From assembly GCA_037501455.1 (NCBI GenBank), contig CM074862.1, forward strand, positions 77,650,501 through 77,714,500: a stretch of DNA of 64,000 bases. Reading direction: 5' to 3'. A program made the position numbers and the translations under genes. This document shows positions 49,205-60,939 of this stretch, in pieces. How positions within the stretch are numbered: the first letter of the stretch is position 1; each line of letters starts with the position of its first letter. Below the pieces are notes generated by a model. It searched no databases, was not told the origin of the DNA, and was given only the letters and a program-made list of their open reading frames with translations. This stretch comes from Lantana camara. Its lineage: Eukaryota; Streptophyta; Magnoliopsida; Lamiales; Verbenaceae.

Positions 49205-49517
49205 CAGTAGTATCATGTATTTTGCTAGTTTTTGACTAAAATATGTTGATGTTGCAATTACTGAACAATTGGGGTTGAATATTTTTGTTTTTGTTGTGTT
49301 GTAATTACACATTAGGTATGGTAAACATTGACCAGTTCACTGCTTTTTCGTGTTGAAAAATGCTGGATGTTTGTTCACAATTTTTTGTTGACAGCCTGTT
49401 GCTTTATTATTCATTGTGGCTGCTGTATTCTGCATCTACAGACATGAATATAATAGACAATAATATAACAATACATTAATAGAACAACAATTTGTTACAT
49501 TTTCGCAAGAGGAACAT
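49205..49517. other. MULE 3' flank of the transposase
   Basis: Untranslated AT-rich DNA after the transposase stop codon. It ends in AACAT (49513-49517), the target site of the nested retrotransposon. Confidence 0.7.
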
Positions 49518-52025
49518 TGTAACGCCCCGTTTTCCCGACAAGTCAGGTACGACGTCACGAGAGAGTTTAATTTAGTAATTATGTGATTTATGTGACGTCG
49601 CATGTTAAACGTGTCAACGTGTAATTTATTTAATTATGTGTGCTTTAGAATTTTATTTAAATTGTTCTTGGACTCAATTGTCCAATAAATTGCAAGTTAG
49701 GAACCTAATTTTATTTAGGGTGTTTTGAGGCCTTCGTGACTACTTTGAGCCTGGGAATTCGGATTCGAATTCCAACCTTATTATTGAATTCGTTTCAGTG
49801 ATTCGGATTCAATTACTTAACCTTTTATTTTTCTAAAGCTATTTGATTGGCCAACCGTTCTAAATCCAATCCAGTTAGACCGGATACCGTTTGACCCTAC
49901 CCGTTTCTACCGACCCATTGGACCAGCCCTAAAAGGGCCAGCCGTATCCTTTTTTCCCCATTTTGATCGTTCAACAGCAGCACAAGGAAGGAAGGAGAGA
50001 TTTCTCCATTTTGCTCCCAAGACCTCAAATTCGGTTTTTATGATCCAACCGTCCGATCAACGATTTAAGGTATGATTCGTACTCTATTCGCTACGTGCTT
50101 TAATTTGATGTACCTTTCGTGCCCCGGATTTGTGCCTATGTGATGATTTGGGAAGATGATGAATAGTAACCGGGGTATGAGTTTTGTATGATCGAGGCCG
50201 TTTTACGAGTTCTAATGTGCATATATGTGACCTACGTGTTTTACTTGGTCCGTGGTATTAATTTCGTGCATTTTGGAGTGGTTTGGGGCTGTGTTTGTGC
50301 GTGGGTGTGGCCTTTTCCGCCATTGCTGCTGTTTCTGCTTCTTCTTGGACGAACCAGGTGGGAACGGCCGTTCCCATGTTGAACTGGAAATGGGAACGGC
50401 CCTTCCCAGGAGCCGCGGGGAGGAGTTCGGGGAGCTGGGAACGGCCGTTCCCAGCTCAAGCGTAGAACCGGAACGGCCGTTCCCATGGGCGGGACTGCTG
50501 AGCATGGCCGTTCCCAGAGCTAGCGAGGCCGTTCCCGGCACTGTTCCAGTGCTTTTATGTGTTTTATTCGTGTATTGTTATTTCGTGATTTCCTTTGCAT
50601 GTCTAAATATTATTACATCGTTTTACTTACATAATTTCATGCAATTGAATTCGTTTATTGAATGTAAGTGCTAATTGATTTAGTTGCCCTTAATTGCATA
50701 TAAGAGCATGATCATGACTTAGTTTATTATCTTATGTATCGTTCCGTGACTTTCGTGCCATTTCATATTAATGCCGTGCGTCGTAATTGGTATCATTATT
50801 GAGTCTCCTCTCACGAGTACACATTGTTTCCTTTCTTGTCAGTTCTTCTCCAGGGTGGAGACCTCGGGATTGAATAGGCAACTGTAGTGTTCGTGTTCTT
50901 GTTCTTGTCACTTGGTTCCAGGTGAGGTTTAATTTCTAGATACATAGAACCATTACAACCCTTACGTGAACTTTCGGCCAAAAGGTATCTATATATCTAT
51001 AGTTTTCTAAACTCTATTGATTTTCAACTGATTTAAGGAAGTGTACTGTATTGATTGATCGTGTTGAATTGTATTGTATTGATTGACCGTGTTTTGGGCG
51101 AGTATATTGTACCGTGCACTGTGGGCCCGAGAGTTAGTGTTTGAGCCAACCGGGAAAGCAAGGGCTGACGGGTAACTCTTACACTCCTCTCAACCGTGGG
51201 GATGAACCCTGAATCCACCAGGAGGTTTGGTGGAGGAAGGAATCCCGTGCGTGGGAGTCATGTTCCCGACGCACACCGTGTTTACCGTGGATGGATCGGG
51301 CCTTGCAAACCCACCATCATTGGAGGAAGAAGGAGTCATTGAATCTGCTACGTGTGCACTGTAATTGATTGCATGACCACTTAATTAATTAATGAAAAGT
51401 ATCGTGATTGTACACTGTCGGAGTAAGGTTGGAGAATGCCCTCACTCGCCGGGCCACTGATTGATTGATTGATTGAAATGATTGATTGTTAAATCGGATA
51501 ATTGTAATCTCGGGCGAGCTTTGTATTATTATTGAACATATATTATTTTCGTTTATAAAACCTTACCCGAGGTTATGATTTGCATGTTATCTGCGCTTAT
51601 ATCTATTATGCCCCTCGCTCAGTCTAGTGGAGACTGACACCTCACTTTTCAGTTTTGCAGGTGGTGTGCTAGGCGGGAGTCAGAGTTGTGTCTTGTCTTT
51701 CCTTTCGAGTCTTGTTCCAGTCTCATCACTTACACTCACTGCATATTGTATTGAATTGATCCGGGACAGGTGTATTATCTTAGTATAACCCGTATTTACT
51801 TTCCCTGAACGTACATTTCATTTATTGATATTGATTGAATAATTGCTTTACTTCCGCACCTTGGTCATTGTCGATTGTTTCAGGGTTAGATTCCGCCTAG
51901 CTAGGACTGTCTTTTTATTGTCTTCCGTTCGCTGTGAGTTTAGTTCATGTATGGATTAGCCGTTTCATATGTGGACCGAACTCACAGTGCGGGGGATGTG
52001 GTGCCTCCCGTCACGGGGTGCTACA
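49518..52025 (+). repeat. LTR 1 (5') of the non-autonomous element
   Basis: Begins TGTAACGCCCCG and ends GGGGTGCTACA. Contains the palindrome array at 50360-50540. Its short frames are open on both strands because of that array and are not taken as genes. Confidence 0.93.
50360..50540. repeat. Array of palindromes GGGAACGGCCGTTCCC in LTR 1
   Basis: The 16-bp perfect palindrome GGGAACGGCCGTTCCC and near copies occur about six times in 180 bp. The same array is at 53786-53966 in LTR 2 and, in diverged form, at 57040-57265 in the old solo LTR. Confidence 0.9.
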
Positions 52026-52943
52026 TCTTTAGGTGGTATCAGAGCCCCAGGTTGCAAAACCGGAGTTCTAGTGTCGTGTCGTGTTAAGTGTAGGTCGAAC
52101 GGCTTAGGAACTATTTGTCAACGTGTGCACCACATTGAACATGAGCATTGTTATTGTTACTTGATATGGAAAATATTGTTACACATGCTTCTTTCAAAAT
52201 TTTGTTGATTTGCAGGTTGTTTGTGCATCAAATCCATGCTTTTGGTGGTAATTATGTGCATGAGCATATACTAAACTCATGCATTTATTTTGAAATGAAT
52301 TGTGATTTCTAGGTAACAATAGATGATCAAGTAAGTCGGGATACGTTTGCAATTCAACGAACCATGAACAGGTGTTAAGTTAAAGAATGCAACTACGGTG
52401 ACAGGTTCAACGCATTCATGGCACGTGCATCATGTATATCTTTAATTATTATTGTATGTAATTTATTGCTATTTGTTATTACTTTGGAGTGAGCGAGTGT
52501 CTTAGCCACACGGTGAGACGAGGGCCGAGCTTTGCAAAAAGGTCTTCGGAGACCATGTTTTGAAGCTTGTGGCAGTTCAAGAAACCAACTTCAAATCACG
52601 AAGTTGATGTGATGATGGAGAATCCGCTTGGGTTGGAGAACGAGTGGTGGAAGTTCGTTAACTACTCCACTTGTGATACCGAGTGTGGGATGGTCAGGAT
52701 AGATCAAATGGTGGGAGCTGAATCTCGTGTAGACCCTCCTATCGTGCGAGATGTCCGGACTACTCATAGTTGGGTCAAGTTCGTGAGCGGTGGAAGACTT
52801 CCCTTGTGCTTGAAGGCCTTTCTGAACTAATCTCTATCGGGATGTCATGAACCCCGCGTGGGATGAACACAGAGAGTTTTGCTTAGAGTCCAGAACTCGA
52901 GGCAGTGGACCTGAGGACAGGTCCTTCTTAAGGGGGGAGAGGT
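52026..52943 (+). other. Internal region of the element: PBS, no gag-pol
   Basis: The primer site TGGTATCAGAGCC is at 52034-52046, nine bases after the LTR. The polypurine tract AAGGGGGGAGAGG is at 52930-52942. Between them, an 87-codon frame at 52567-52830 (Trp, Val and Asp rich) has no domain I recognise and may be a leftover of pol. No gag, protease, RT or integrase motif is present. Confidence 0.8.
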
Positions 52944-55451
52944 TGTAACGCCCCGTTTTCCCGACAAGTCAGGTACGACGTCACGAGAGAGTTTAATTTA
53001 GTAATTATGTGATTTATGTGACGTCGCATGTTAAACGTGTCAACGTGTAATTTATTTAATTATGTGTGCTTTAGAATTTTATTTAAATTGTTCTTGGACT
53101 CAATTGTCCAATAAATTGCAAGTTAGGAACCTAATTTTATTTAGGGTGTTTTGAGGCCTTCGTGACTACTTTGAGCCTGGGAATTCGGATTCGAATTCCA
53201 ACCTTATTATTGAATTCGTTTCAGTGATTCGGATTCAATTACTTAACCTTTTATTTTTCTAAAGCTATTTGATTGGCCAACCGTTCTAAATCCAATCCAG
53301 TTAGACCGGATACCGTTTGACCCTACCCGTTTCTACCGACCCGTTGGACCAGCCCTAAAAGGGCCAGCCGTATCCTTTTTTCCCCATTTTGATCATTCAA
53401 CAGCAGCACAAGGAAGGAAGGAGAGATTTCTCCATTTTGCTCCCAAGACCTCAAATTCGGTTTTTATGATCCAACCGTCCGATCAACGATTTAAGGTATG
53501 ATTCGTACTCTATTCGCTACGTGCTTTAATTTGATGTACCTTTCGTGCCCCGGATTTGTGCCTATGTGATGATTTGGGAAGATGATGAATAGTAACCGGG
53601 GTATGAGTTTTGTATGATCGAGGCCGTTTTACGAGTTCTAATGTGCATATATGTGACCTACGTGTTTTACTTGGTCCGTGGTATTAATTTCGTGCATTTT
53701 GGAGTGGTTTGGGGCTGTGTTTGTGTGTGGGTGTGGCCTTTTCCGCCATTGCTGCTGTTTCTGCTTCTTCTTGGACGAACCAGGTGGGAACGGCCGTTCC
53801 CATGTTGAACTGGAAATGGGAACGGCCCTTCCCAGGAGCCGCGGGGAGGAGTTCGGGGAGCTGGGAACGGCCGTTCCCAGCTCAAGCGTAGAACCGGAAC
53901 GGCCGTTCCCATGGGCGGGACTGCTGAGCATGGCCGTTCCCAGAGCTAGCGAGGCAGTTCCCGGCACTGTTCCAGTGCTTTTATGTGTTTTATTCGTGTA
54001 TTGTTATTTCGTGATTTCCTTTGCATGTCTAAATATTATTACATCGTTTTACTTACATAATTTCATGCAATTGAATTCGTTTATTGAATGTAAGTGCTAA
54101 TTGATTTAGTTGCCCTTAATTGCATATAAGAGCATGATCATGACTTAGTTTATTATCTTATGTATCGTTCCGTGACTTTCGTGCCATTTCATATTAATGC
54201 CGTGCGTCGTAATTGGTATCATTATTGAGTCTCCTCTCACGAGTACACATTGTTTCCTTTCTTGTCAGTTCTTCTCCAGGGTGGAGACCTCAGGATTGAA
54301 TAGGCAACTGTAGTGTTCGTGTTCTTGTTCTTGTCTCTTGGTTCCAGGTGAGGTTTAATTTCTAGATACATAGAACCATTACAACCCTTACGTGAACTTT
54401 CGGCCAAAAGGTATCTATATATCTATAGTTTTCTAAACTCTATTGATTTTCAACTGATTTAAGGAAGTGTACTGTATTGATTGATCGTGTTGAATTGTAT
54501 TGTATTGATTGACCGTGTTTTGGGCGAGTATATTGTACCGTGCACTGTGGGCCCGAGAGTTAGTGATTGAGCCAACCGGGAAAGCAAGGGCTGACGGGTA
54601 ACTCTTACACTCCTCTCAACCGTGGGGATGAACCCTGAATCCACCAGGAGGTTTGGTGGAGGAAGGAATCCCGTGCGTGGGAGTCATGTTCCCGACGCAC
54701 ACCGTGTTTACCGTGGATGGATCGGGCCTTGCAAACCCACCATCATTGGAGGAAGAAGGAGTCATTGAATCTGCTACGTGTGCACTGTAATTGATTGCAT
54801 GACCACTTAATTAATTAATGAAAAGTATCGTGATTGTACACTGTCGGAGTAAGGTTGGAGAATGCCCTCACTCGCCGGGCCACTGATTGATTGATTGATT
54901 GAAATGATTGATTGTTAAATCGGATAATTGTAATCTCGGGCGAGCTTTGTATTATTATTGAACATATATTATTTTCGTTTATAAAACCTTACCCGAGGTT
55001 ATGATTTGCATGTTATCTGCGCTTATATCTATTATGCCCCTCGCTCAGTCTAGTGGAGACTGACACCTCACTTTTCAGTTTTGCAGGTGGTGTGCTAGGC
55101 GGGAGTCAGAGTTGTGTCTTGTCTTTCCTTTCGAGTCTTGTTCCAGTCTCATCACTTACACTCACTGCATATTGTATTGAATTGATCCGGGACAGGTGTA
55201 TTATCTTAGTAGAACCCGTATTTACTTTCCCTGAACGTACATTTCATTTATTGATATTGATTGAATAATTGCTTTACTTCCGCACCTTGGTCATTGTCGA
55301 TTGTTTCAGGGTTAGATTCCGCCTAGCTAGGACTGTCTTTTTATTGTCTTCCGTTCGCTGTGAGTTTAGTTCATGTATGGATTAGCCGTTTCATATGTGG
55401 ACCGAACTCACAGTGCGGGGGATGTGGTGCCTCCCGTCACGGGGTGCTACA
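52944..55451 (+). repeat. LTR 2 (3') of the non-autonomous element
   Basis: Same length as LTR 1 and co-linear at an offset of 3,426 bp. Differences noted include T for C near 53725 and A for T near 54565. Confidence 0.93.
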
Positions 55452-55511
55452 AACATAATTCACTTACATAGGAAAATGTGAATTTATGTTCATATATGCA
55501 AACTGTGGAAA

Positions 55512-55924
55512 TTACACCATTAACCAAAAAGTGATCCACGAGATTATCAATAAAAACCAAAGCCACTTCTCACTTATGCTCTTCTTCTTCAAATCAGCTT
55601 CCAGACTGGTCACATGGCGCACCAATTCAGAAATCACAAGCTGAGCTCTAGAGCACATTGACGGATCAACCCAATTAAAGAAAGTGCATCCACCATCTTA
55701 CTGTATAATACACAATGAATATTTTAGGTGAATTTTTATAGATTAGGGTTTTCAAAACCAACACCTTCATAGATTAGGAAGAAGATTCTTACCCGAAATT
55801 TCCTGCAGGCAGTGAAGCGCCGCCCAGCGTGATCTTCCCTCCATGAAGTCCGGCGAACAGCTTTATGGCCACAAAGACAAAAATCTTCATCGCCCAGAGC
55901 AAATTCCGTTGTTTGCTTCCACAT
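55512..55924 (-). pseudogene. GRF zinc-finger protein gene of the MULE, two exons, probably disabled
   Basis: Exon 1 (55924-55793, 44 codons, phase 0, donor CGG|GTAAG) encodes a GRF-type zinc finger: Cys-Leu-Cys-Gly-His, then a RRTSWRE segment, AGRRF and a further Cys (ligands Cys16, Cys18, Cys40). The matching C-terminal half lies at about 55697-55512: GGCTFFNWVDPSMCSRAQL, a Lys-rich helix and a hydrophobic segment ending WITFWLMV before the stop, as in plant GRF proteins with a terminal membrane anchor. At the expected acceptor (ACAG|TAAGATGG) the in-phase codon is TAA, so the joined frame stops at once; the alternative acceptor four bases on shifts frame. So this copy is probably broken or spliced differently. 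GRF fingers bind single-stranded nucleic acid in other proteins. The gene converges on the transposase. Confidence 0.75.
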
Positions 55925-55997
55925 TTCCAATTTGGGGTAAATGTGACTGATAGAAGTAGATTGATAAAATTGGGGGCAAAAGTCTTTAAATGATATA

Positions 55998-56203
55998 GAT
56001 AAAACTGAAAAGACGATTTTACCCTCACTCAATGCATGTGAAAGTCACGTGTATGGTTTTCAGTCACCTGATACCACTTAATTTGGACCGTGGATGGTTG
56101 TTTGTCAAATTCGAATAGTTTGGATGACAATTTGACATGAAAAAAAGTTGGGATTGTAAATTGCCAAATTGGCCATAGTTCGGATGGCCGAAATTTTTTT
56201 CCC
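55998..56203 (-). repeat. MULE right terminal inverted repeat
   Basis: Inverse of 45427-45633, ending GCCGAAATTTTTTTCCC at 56203. It contains the 5' flank of the GRF gene, which may therefore be transcribed from a promoter in the TIR, as mudrA and mudrB are. Confidence 0.92.
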
Positions 56204-57039
56204 ATTATATTTTAAGTGTTTATATATAAACTTGTTGTAACTTGAGAATTGTCGCATGATTAGTATTTATGTGATACATGAAATAATTGCCAACCATGAC
56301 TTAATTGTCCTTAAGCGATCATCTTTCTTAATTTGAGAATCTAATTGCATTAACTTTGCATGGGACTTAAATGATCATTTTCCATGAGTGTGAACCAAAT
56401 TGCATGACTTATGAATTGGAGGGATTAAATTGCAAATAGGGCCTAGTCATCTAATTAAGTAGAAGCATCATATAATATCTAGCTTATTTCATTTTATTGC
56501 GTACAAACCTGCATACACTTGATCATTCCTCTCTCTCCCTTATCTCGATCAAACCCAAGCAAGAAGAAAGGTGGGATTTCTTCACTTTGAACCAATTTTC
56601 TGGATTAATTCCATAGTTTGAAGCTTAAACATCATCATTACTTCATCTCCTCTCTTCTCTCTTCATCTCAAGGTAAAAGTGGTGATTTGTATGAATTCTT
56701 GATTGAATATATGATTCTAGGGTTAGTATTTAAGTGGATTAATTTGTGTAATTGTTGTTGGAAGTATGATTATACGGTTATAGCTTGAATTTGATGCATG
56801 TATTGTGAAGTTTATGAACTTGGAGCATAAGTTGATATATGGGTTTGAAATGAGTGATTCTTGAAGGTTAAGCTTGGATTTAAGTGTTTATATGAGATAT
56901 TATTGAACTATAAGCATGCTAGAGTGTGTATTGCATGATTTATATCATTTGGAGATTGAATTATGGATGTTTGATGATTTGTGGTTTTTAGTTCGAACTC
57001 CCCTGCATCTTCTCTGTTTTCTGCTGTAATTGCATAACG

Positions 57040-57265
57040 GGGAACGACCCTTCCTGTCCCAGTTCATTCTGGGAACGACCGTTCCCATCCATGATAGCTG
57101 GCGCGCGAGACTGGGAACAGCCCTTCCCAGTTTGGCCTGTGGCCGGAACGATCGTTCCCAGCCCCAAAACTTGCCAAATTCTTATAGACGCGCGGGATCA
57201 TTTCGGGTAGCCGGGAACGACCCTTCCCATTTTACACTAAAACCTCGGAACGACCATTCCCATGC
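57040..57265. repeat. Diverged palindrome array in the solo LTR
   Basis: Six units of the form GGGAACGAC-C-TTCCC, for example GGGAACGACCGTTCCC and GGAACGATCGTTCCC, at the position matching the array in the young LTRs. Confidence 0.85.
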
Positions 57266-58601
57266 TCCAGAATGTGTTTATGAGTTTCTGCATGAATTTT
57301 ACCATTTAAATTCCTTTTCTTTACCTTGAATGATCCCTACATGCCATTATATGATTGTTTTATGCTCTAGTATGATCATAACATTCTATATTAGTCCATT
57401 CTCGTCATTGCATGTTATGTTACGCCGTTCGTCCTAGTTGGTTCGTACGAGTTGTGTCTCTCGTACACTTGTCTTTGTTGCACAGACCAGCACCCCAGTG
57501 ACGAGGAGCGGGCTTTTTTGGCCGTGTCTTTGCTTATATTTTGTTGGTACAGGTGAGGTTTAATTGCTAGCTATTTAGAACCCGTATAACCCTTACGTGA
57601 ACTTGCGGCCAAAAAATATATATATATCTAATCTTTCCAAAAACCTTCAAATGATTTGAAAGCAAGCCATCTACCGTGTTATATTGACCGTGTTTTGGAG
57701 AGTGACCATGTATTGTTCACTGTGGGCCCGAGAGTTTGTGTTTGAGCCAACCTGGAAAGCATGGGCTGACGGGTAACTCTTTCACTTCTCTCTTACTGTG
57801 GGGATGAACCCTGAATCCACCAGGAGGTTTGGTGGAGGAAGGAGTCCCGTGCGTGGGAGTCATATTCCCGACGTACACCGTGTTACCGTGGATGGTTCGG
57901 GCCTTGCAAACCCACCATCATTGGAGGAAGAAGGAGTCACTGAAACTGCTACTTGTGCACTGTAACTGCTTGCATGATCACTTATTTAATTGAAAGTATC
58001 GTGATTGTACACTGTCGGAGTAAAGGTTGGAGAATTTCCCTCACTCGTCGGGCCACTGATTAATTGATTGAAAATAAGTAAAGTGTTTAATTTGATAGTT
58101 GTAATCTCGGGCGAGTTCTACGTTATTATTGAACTTATATTATTTTTCAGTTATAAAACCTTACCCGAGGTTATGGCTTGCATGTTATCTGCGCTTATGT
58201 ATATACTGTGCCCCTCACTCAGTCTTTTGTAGACTGACACCCCACTTTTCAGATTTTGCAGGTTGTGTGATAGGCGGGATTGGTATCGAGTCAAGTCTGT
58301 CGTTTTGGGGTCTAGCACGTGTCCATTTCCATTTTGATGCATATGTATTATTATCTATGGTTGTATAACATGTTATGTATTTTGGAGATGATAATGTATT
58401 GATATATGGCCATATTATGCTTCCTCCTTATTTTATTATGCATTGTGGGTATTGGTTTGGGGTTAGTCCCGCCTAGCGAGTTAGTCTTTTGTTTTCTTGT
58501 CTCCCGTTCGCTATAGCTTAGTTCATGTATGGGTTGTCTGTTTCATATGTGGATTGGGCTATAGTGCGGGGGATGTGGCACCTTGCGCTTCGGGTGTCAC
58601 A

Positions 58602-60939
58602 TTTCAAACGAAATTTGGCACGTTAAGAAGGGATTAGCAAATTGAACATCTTAGGATCATTTTGCGAAAATGAACTTAAAGAGTTAACTTCCTGTGAATC
58701 CTGTCTTAACGAAAACGTTCCCAAAACAAAGTTTATGTGAAACGTGAAACATGCCATAATTGCAATGGATTTTGATCCGTGCTGATGATTGTAAGATTCT
58801 TAATGTAAGCTCTAGAAATAGCCACCCAGTTTAATCATTATGATTAAGTGTACTTGATGAAGTGCAAGTTTGAAACTTTCATGAATTTTTTTGAATTTCA
58901 AAAGGAGATGACAACTATCTTAGTGATTAATTCCTCAATCATCTTAGAGATAATAAGATTCTTTCTCACTAAACTCATTCGGGAACACCTTAGAGTTTCT
59001 GAATGAAGGAACAAAACCTTATAGGATATGGTTCGTTCCATGACAAGTTTTACTGACTTGTATTCATTCTAGGAATAAACTCTAGAATATGCAGTTAAGA
59101 TTTCGAGTCTTTTACCTTCTAAATCAATCCCTTAAATTCACCAATTGTCCTAAACCTTATTATCCAAGAATTTAGGGTAATCGTCTTAAATGAAGAGGAT
59201 AGTTGGAGATAAGTTTGAAGCGAGTTCAAGTTTACACAACAATATAGGATATGTTTCTGCAAATTCTTTGAACAAAGGTTGTTTGTTTCAAAGAATGTAT
59301 CTTTCTTTACTAATCGTTCCTGAGAGATGAGAAAGATAAGCAAGCAGACTTCAAAGGAATTTGAGGACTAAAATCCCATGCCACTTGTGGAAGAAACGAG
59401 TCAATCTGATAAAACATAACTAAATTTTAGTGTAAGTACATGTGTGAAGCCCTCCTTCATGATGCGTTTGGAACGCATTCCTACATACCCTATGAGATAA
59501 TATGGATTCTTCCATAAAACATCTCAATTGGATATTGATCCAGTAACCTATAAGGAGGCTCTGTTAGACTTGGAATCTGAAACAATTTAAATAAGCCACG
59601 AAATTCAAATTAGGCTCCACATATTCGAACCAAGTAAGGACCTTGGTTGATAGGATCAGGCCCATAGGGTATAAATGGATCTACAAGCATTTAGAGTAAG
59701 TGAAAAGCATTATAACCTTCTAATTGGTTGAAATACGAAAGTCCATTTGGATTGTATTTAACATATCTGCATAATTCGAATATGAGATATGATAAATGAA
59801 TATAAGAACTGTCTTGCTCAATAGAAGATTGAAAAAGACTAAATAAAGCATAAGGTTTGCAAAATTCTAATGTTCAATCTATGGATTGAATAGGCTTTTA
59901 GGAGTTGAAGTATTCGATTCATTGAATAGTCAAATGTTTGACTCTTATCAAATTCGAATAAATATCCTATGTGTACACGTTTGGGACATTAGTTTATTTT
60001 TGGTACTTTAGCATATGACATCATTCTCATTAGGAATGTGAAGGATGACAAGAAAGTTACCAAAATTTTGTTTAGGAAATAGTTTGACATGAAAGATCTT
60101 AGTGATTATCCTAAATTCTCAACATTGAGATCTATAGAGATAGATCTAACAGAATAAATGGATTATCAAGTTTAGTATAGACTATGGAACATCTCTTTTG
60201 AAGAGGATGCGTCCTAAGATAACTTTAAGAGAGTTAGAATGTCCAAAACCCCTTAAATAAAATGGAGCATAATGTATGTAAAGTCATGTACTTGATCAGT
60301 TATGGAACAACACTTAGCTCGGTGAGCTAAATCTAATCTGACCTTTGAGAAGATCACTGGACTGCTGTAATAAATACCTTCAAAGTACTTTAAAAGAAAT
60401 GAAGATATGTTTTAGTTTACACAACCCAGAAAGATCTTGTCATTGAAAGATATTTTGATGTAATTGTTGCATCAAATATGGATGATAATAAATAGATGAA
60501 ATGATACATTTCTACCTAAATGGCAGAACAACTTGTTTGAAAGAAGTTCTAAGAAAAAAAACGCTGAAAATTTGACCATTATGGTTGAATACTTAGCCTT
60601 ATTGAATACTGCTAAATAAAGTGTTTGGGTAAGAAACTCCATCTAACTAGTTAGATGAAGTTCTTAGCATGAAATATCTTCATTATCATACTATATGATT
60701 AAATGGGTGGTCACTTAAGTAAGAGAACCAAGACCTCACCAAGAAACCGAACACGTGAATAGAATCACTTTATAAGGAAAAAGTATTTCCTTAATGATGT
60801 GTAAATGAAAGGGTCACATTAGCAAAGAACGTAGAAGATCCACTTTCGGAATGCCCAAAGTTAATAGACTCTAAAAGTACATCTTGAGAAGATGGAATTT
60901 AGAGAACACCCAAATTGCTTTTACAGAAAAGTGGGAGAT
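58602..60939 (+). pseudogene. Decayed copia pol 3' part (RT end and RNase H)
   Basis: No long frame is open, but in-frame pieces match copia pol in the right order: FDMKDLSD near 60080 (RT), DHWTAVINTF near 60350, a D-D-N-K stretch near 60480, EYLALLNTAK near 60590 and EPRPHQETEHVNRI near 60730. Many stops and shifts interrupt it. A purine-rich tract (AAAAGTGGGAGA) ends just before the LTR at 60940. The 5' half of this region shows no clear homology by eye, and an older insertion could be hidden there. Confidence 0.7.

Larger units (their letters stand above)
49518..55451 (+). mobile_element. Young non-autonomous LTR retrotransposon (5,934 bp)
   Basis: Two LTRs of exactly 2,508 bp flank an internal region of only 918 bp, with an exact 5-bp target duplication AACAT (49513-49517 and 55452-55456). 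Primer site and polypurine tract are intact but there is no gag or pol, so movement must use proteins from an autonomous chromovirus-like relative. I count about eight differences between the LTRs by eye, near 0.3 percent, which points to a very recent insertion. It lies between the two genes of the MULE and disrupts neither coding region. Confidence 0.93.
45427..56203 (+). mobile_element. Autonomous-type Mutator-like element (MULE), interrupted
   Basis: Bounded by TIRs of 207 and 206 bp and by an exact 9-bp target duplication ATTATATTT (45418-45426 and 56204-56212). Without the nested retrotransposon it is about 4.84 kb. It encodes a MuDR-type transposase on the plus strand and a GRF zinc-finger protein on the minus strand, converging in the middle, where the LTR retrotransposon has landed. 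Confidence 0.92.
45374..58601 (+). mobile_element. Solo chromovirus-type LTR, split by the MULE
   Basis: The LTR begins TGTAACGACCCAGTTTC at 45374, is interrupted by the MULE after 53 bp, resumes at 56204 and ends GGTGTCACA at 58601. Flanks TTTCA (45369-45373 and 58602-58606) are an exact 5-bp target duplication. Without the insert the LTR is about 2.44 kb. From 57700 to 58600 it closely follows the LTR at 49518-52025 (shared GTGGGCCCGAGAG and GGAGGTTTGGTGGAGGAAGG). No internal region remains, so it is a recombination product. Confidence 0.88.

Noticed and set aside
50188..50674. Several overlapping frames in LTR 1 (and again at 53614-54100) with repeated WERPFP and GTAVP peptides
   Set aside because: They come from the palindromic GGGAACGGCCGTTCCC array, which is open on both strands. 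No conserved domain, and they lie inside an LTR.
52567..52830. 87-codon frame in the internal region of the young LTR element as a novel gene
   Set aside because: No recognisable domain and no evidence of selection from one copy. It could be a pol remnant, so it is noted only inside the internal-region entry.
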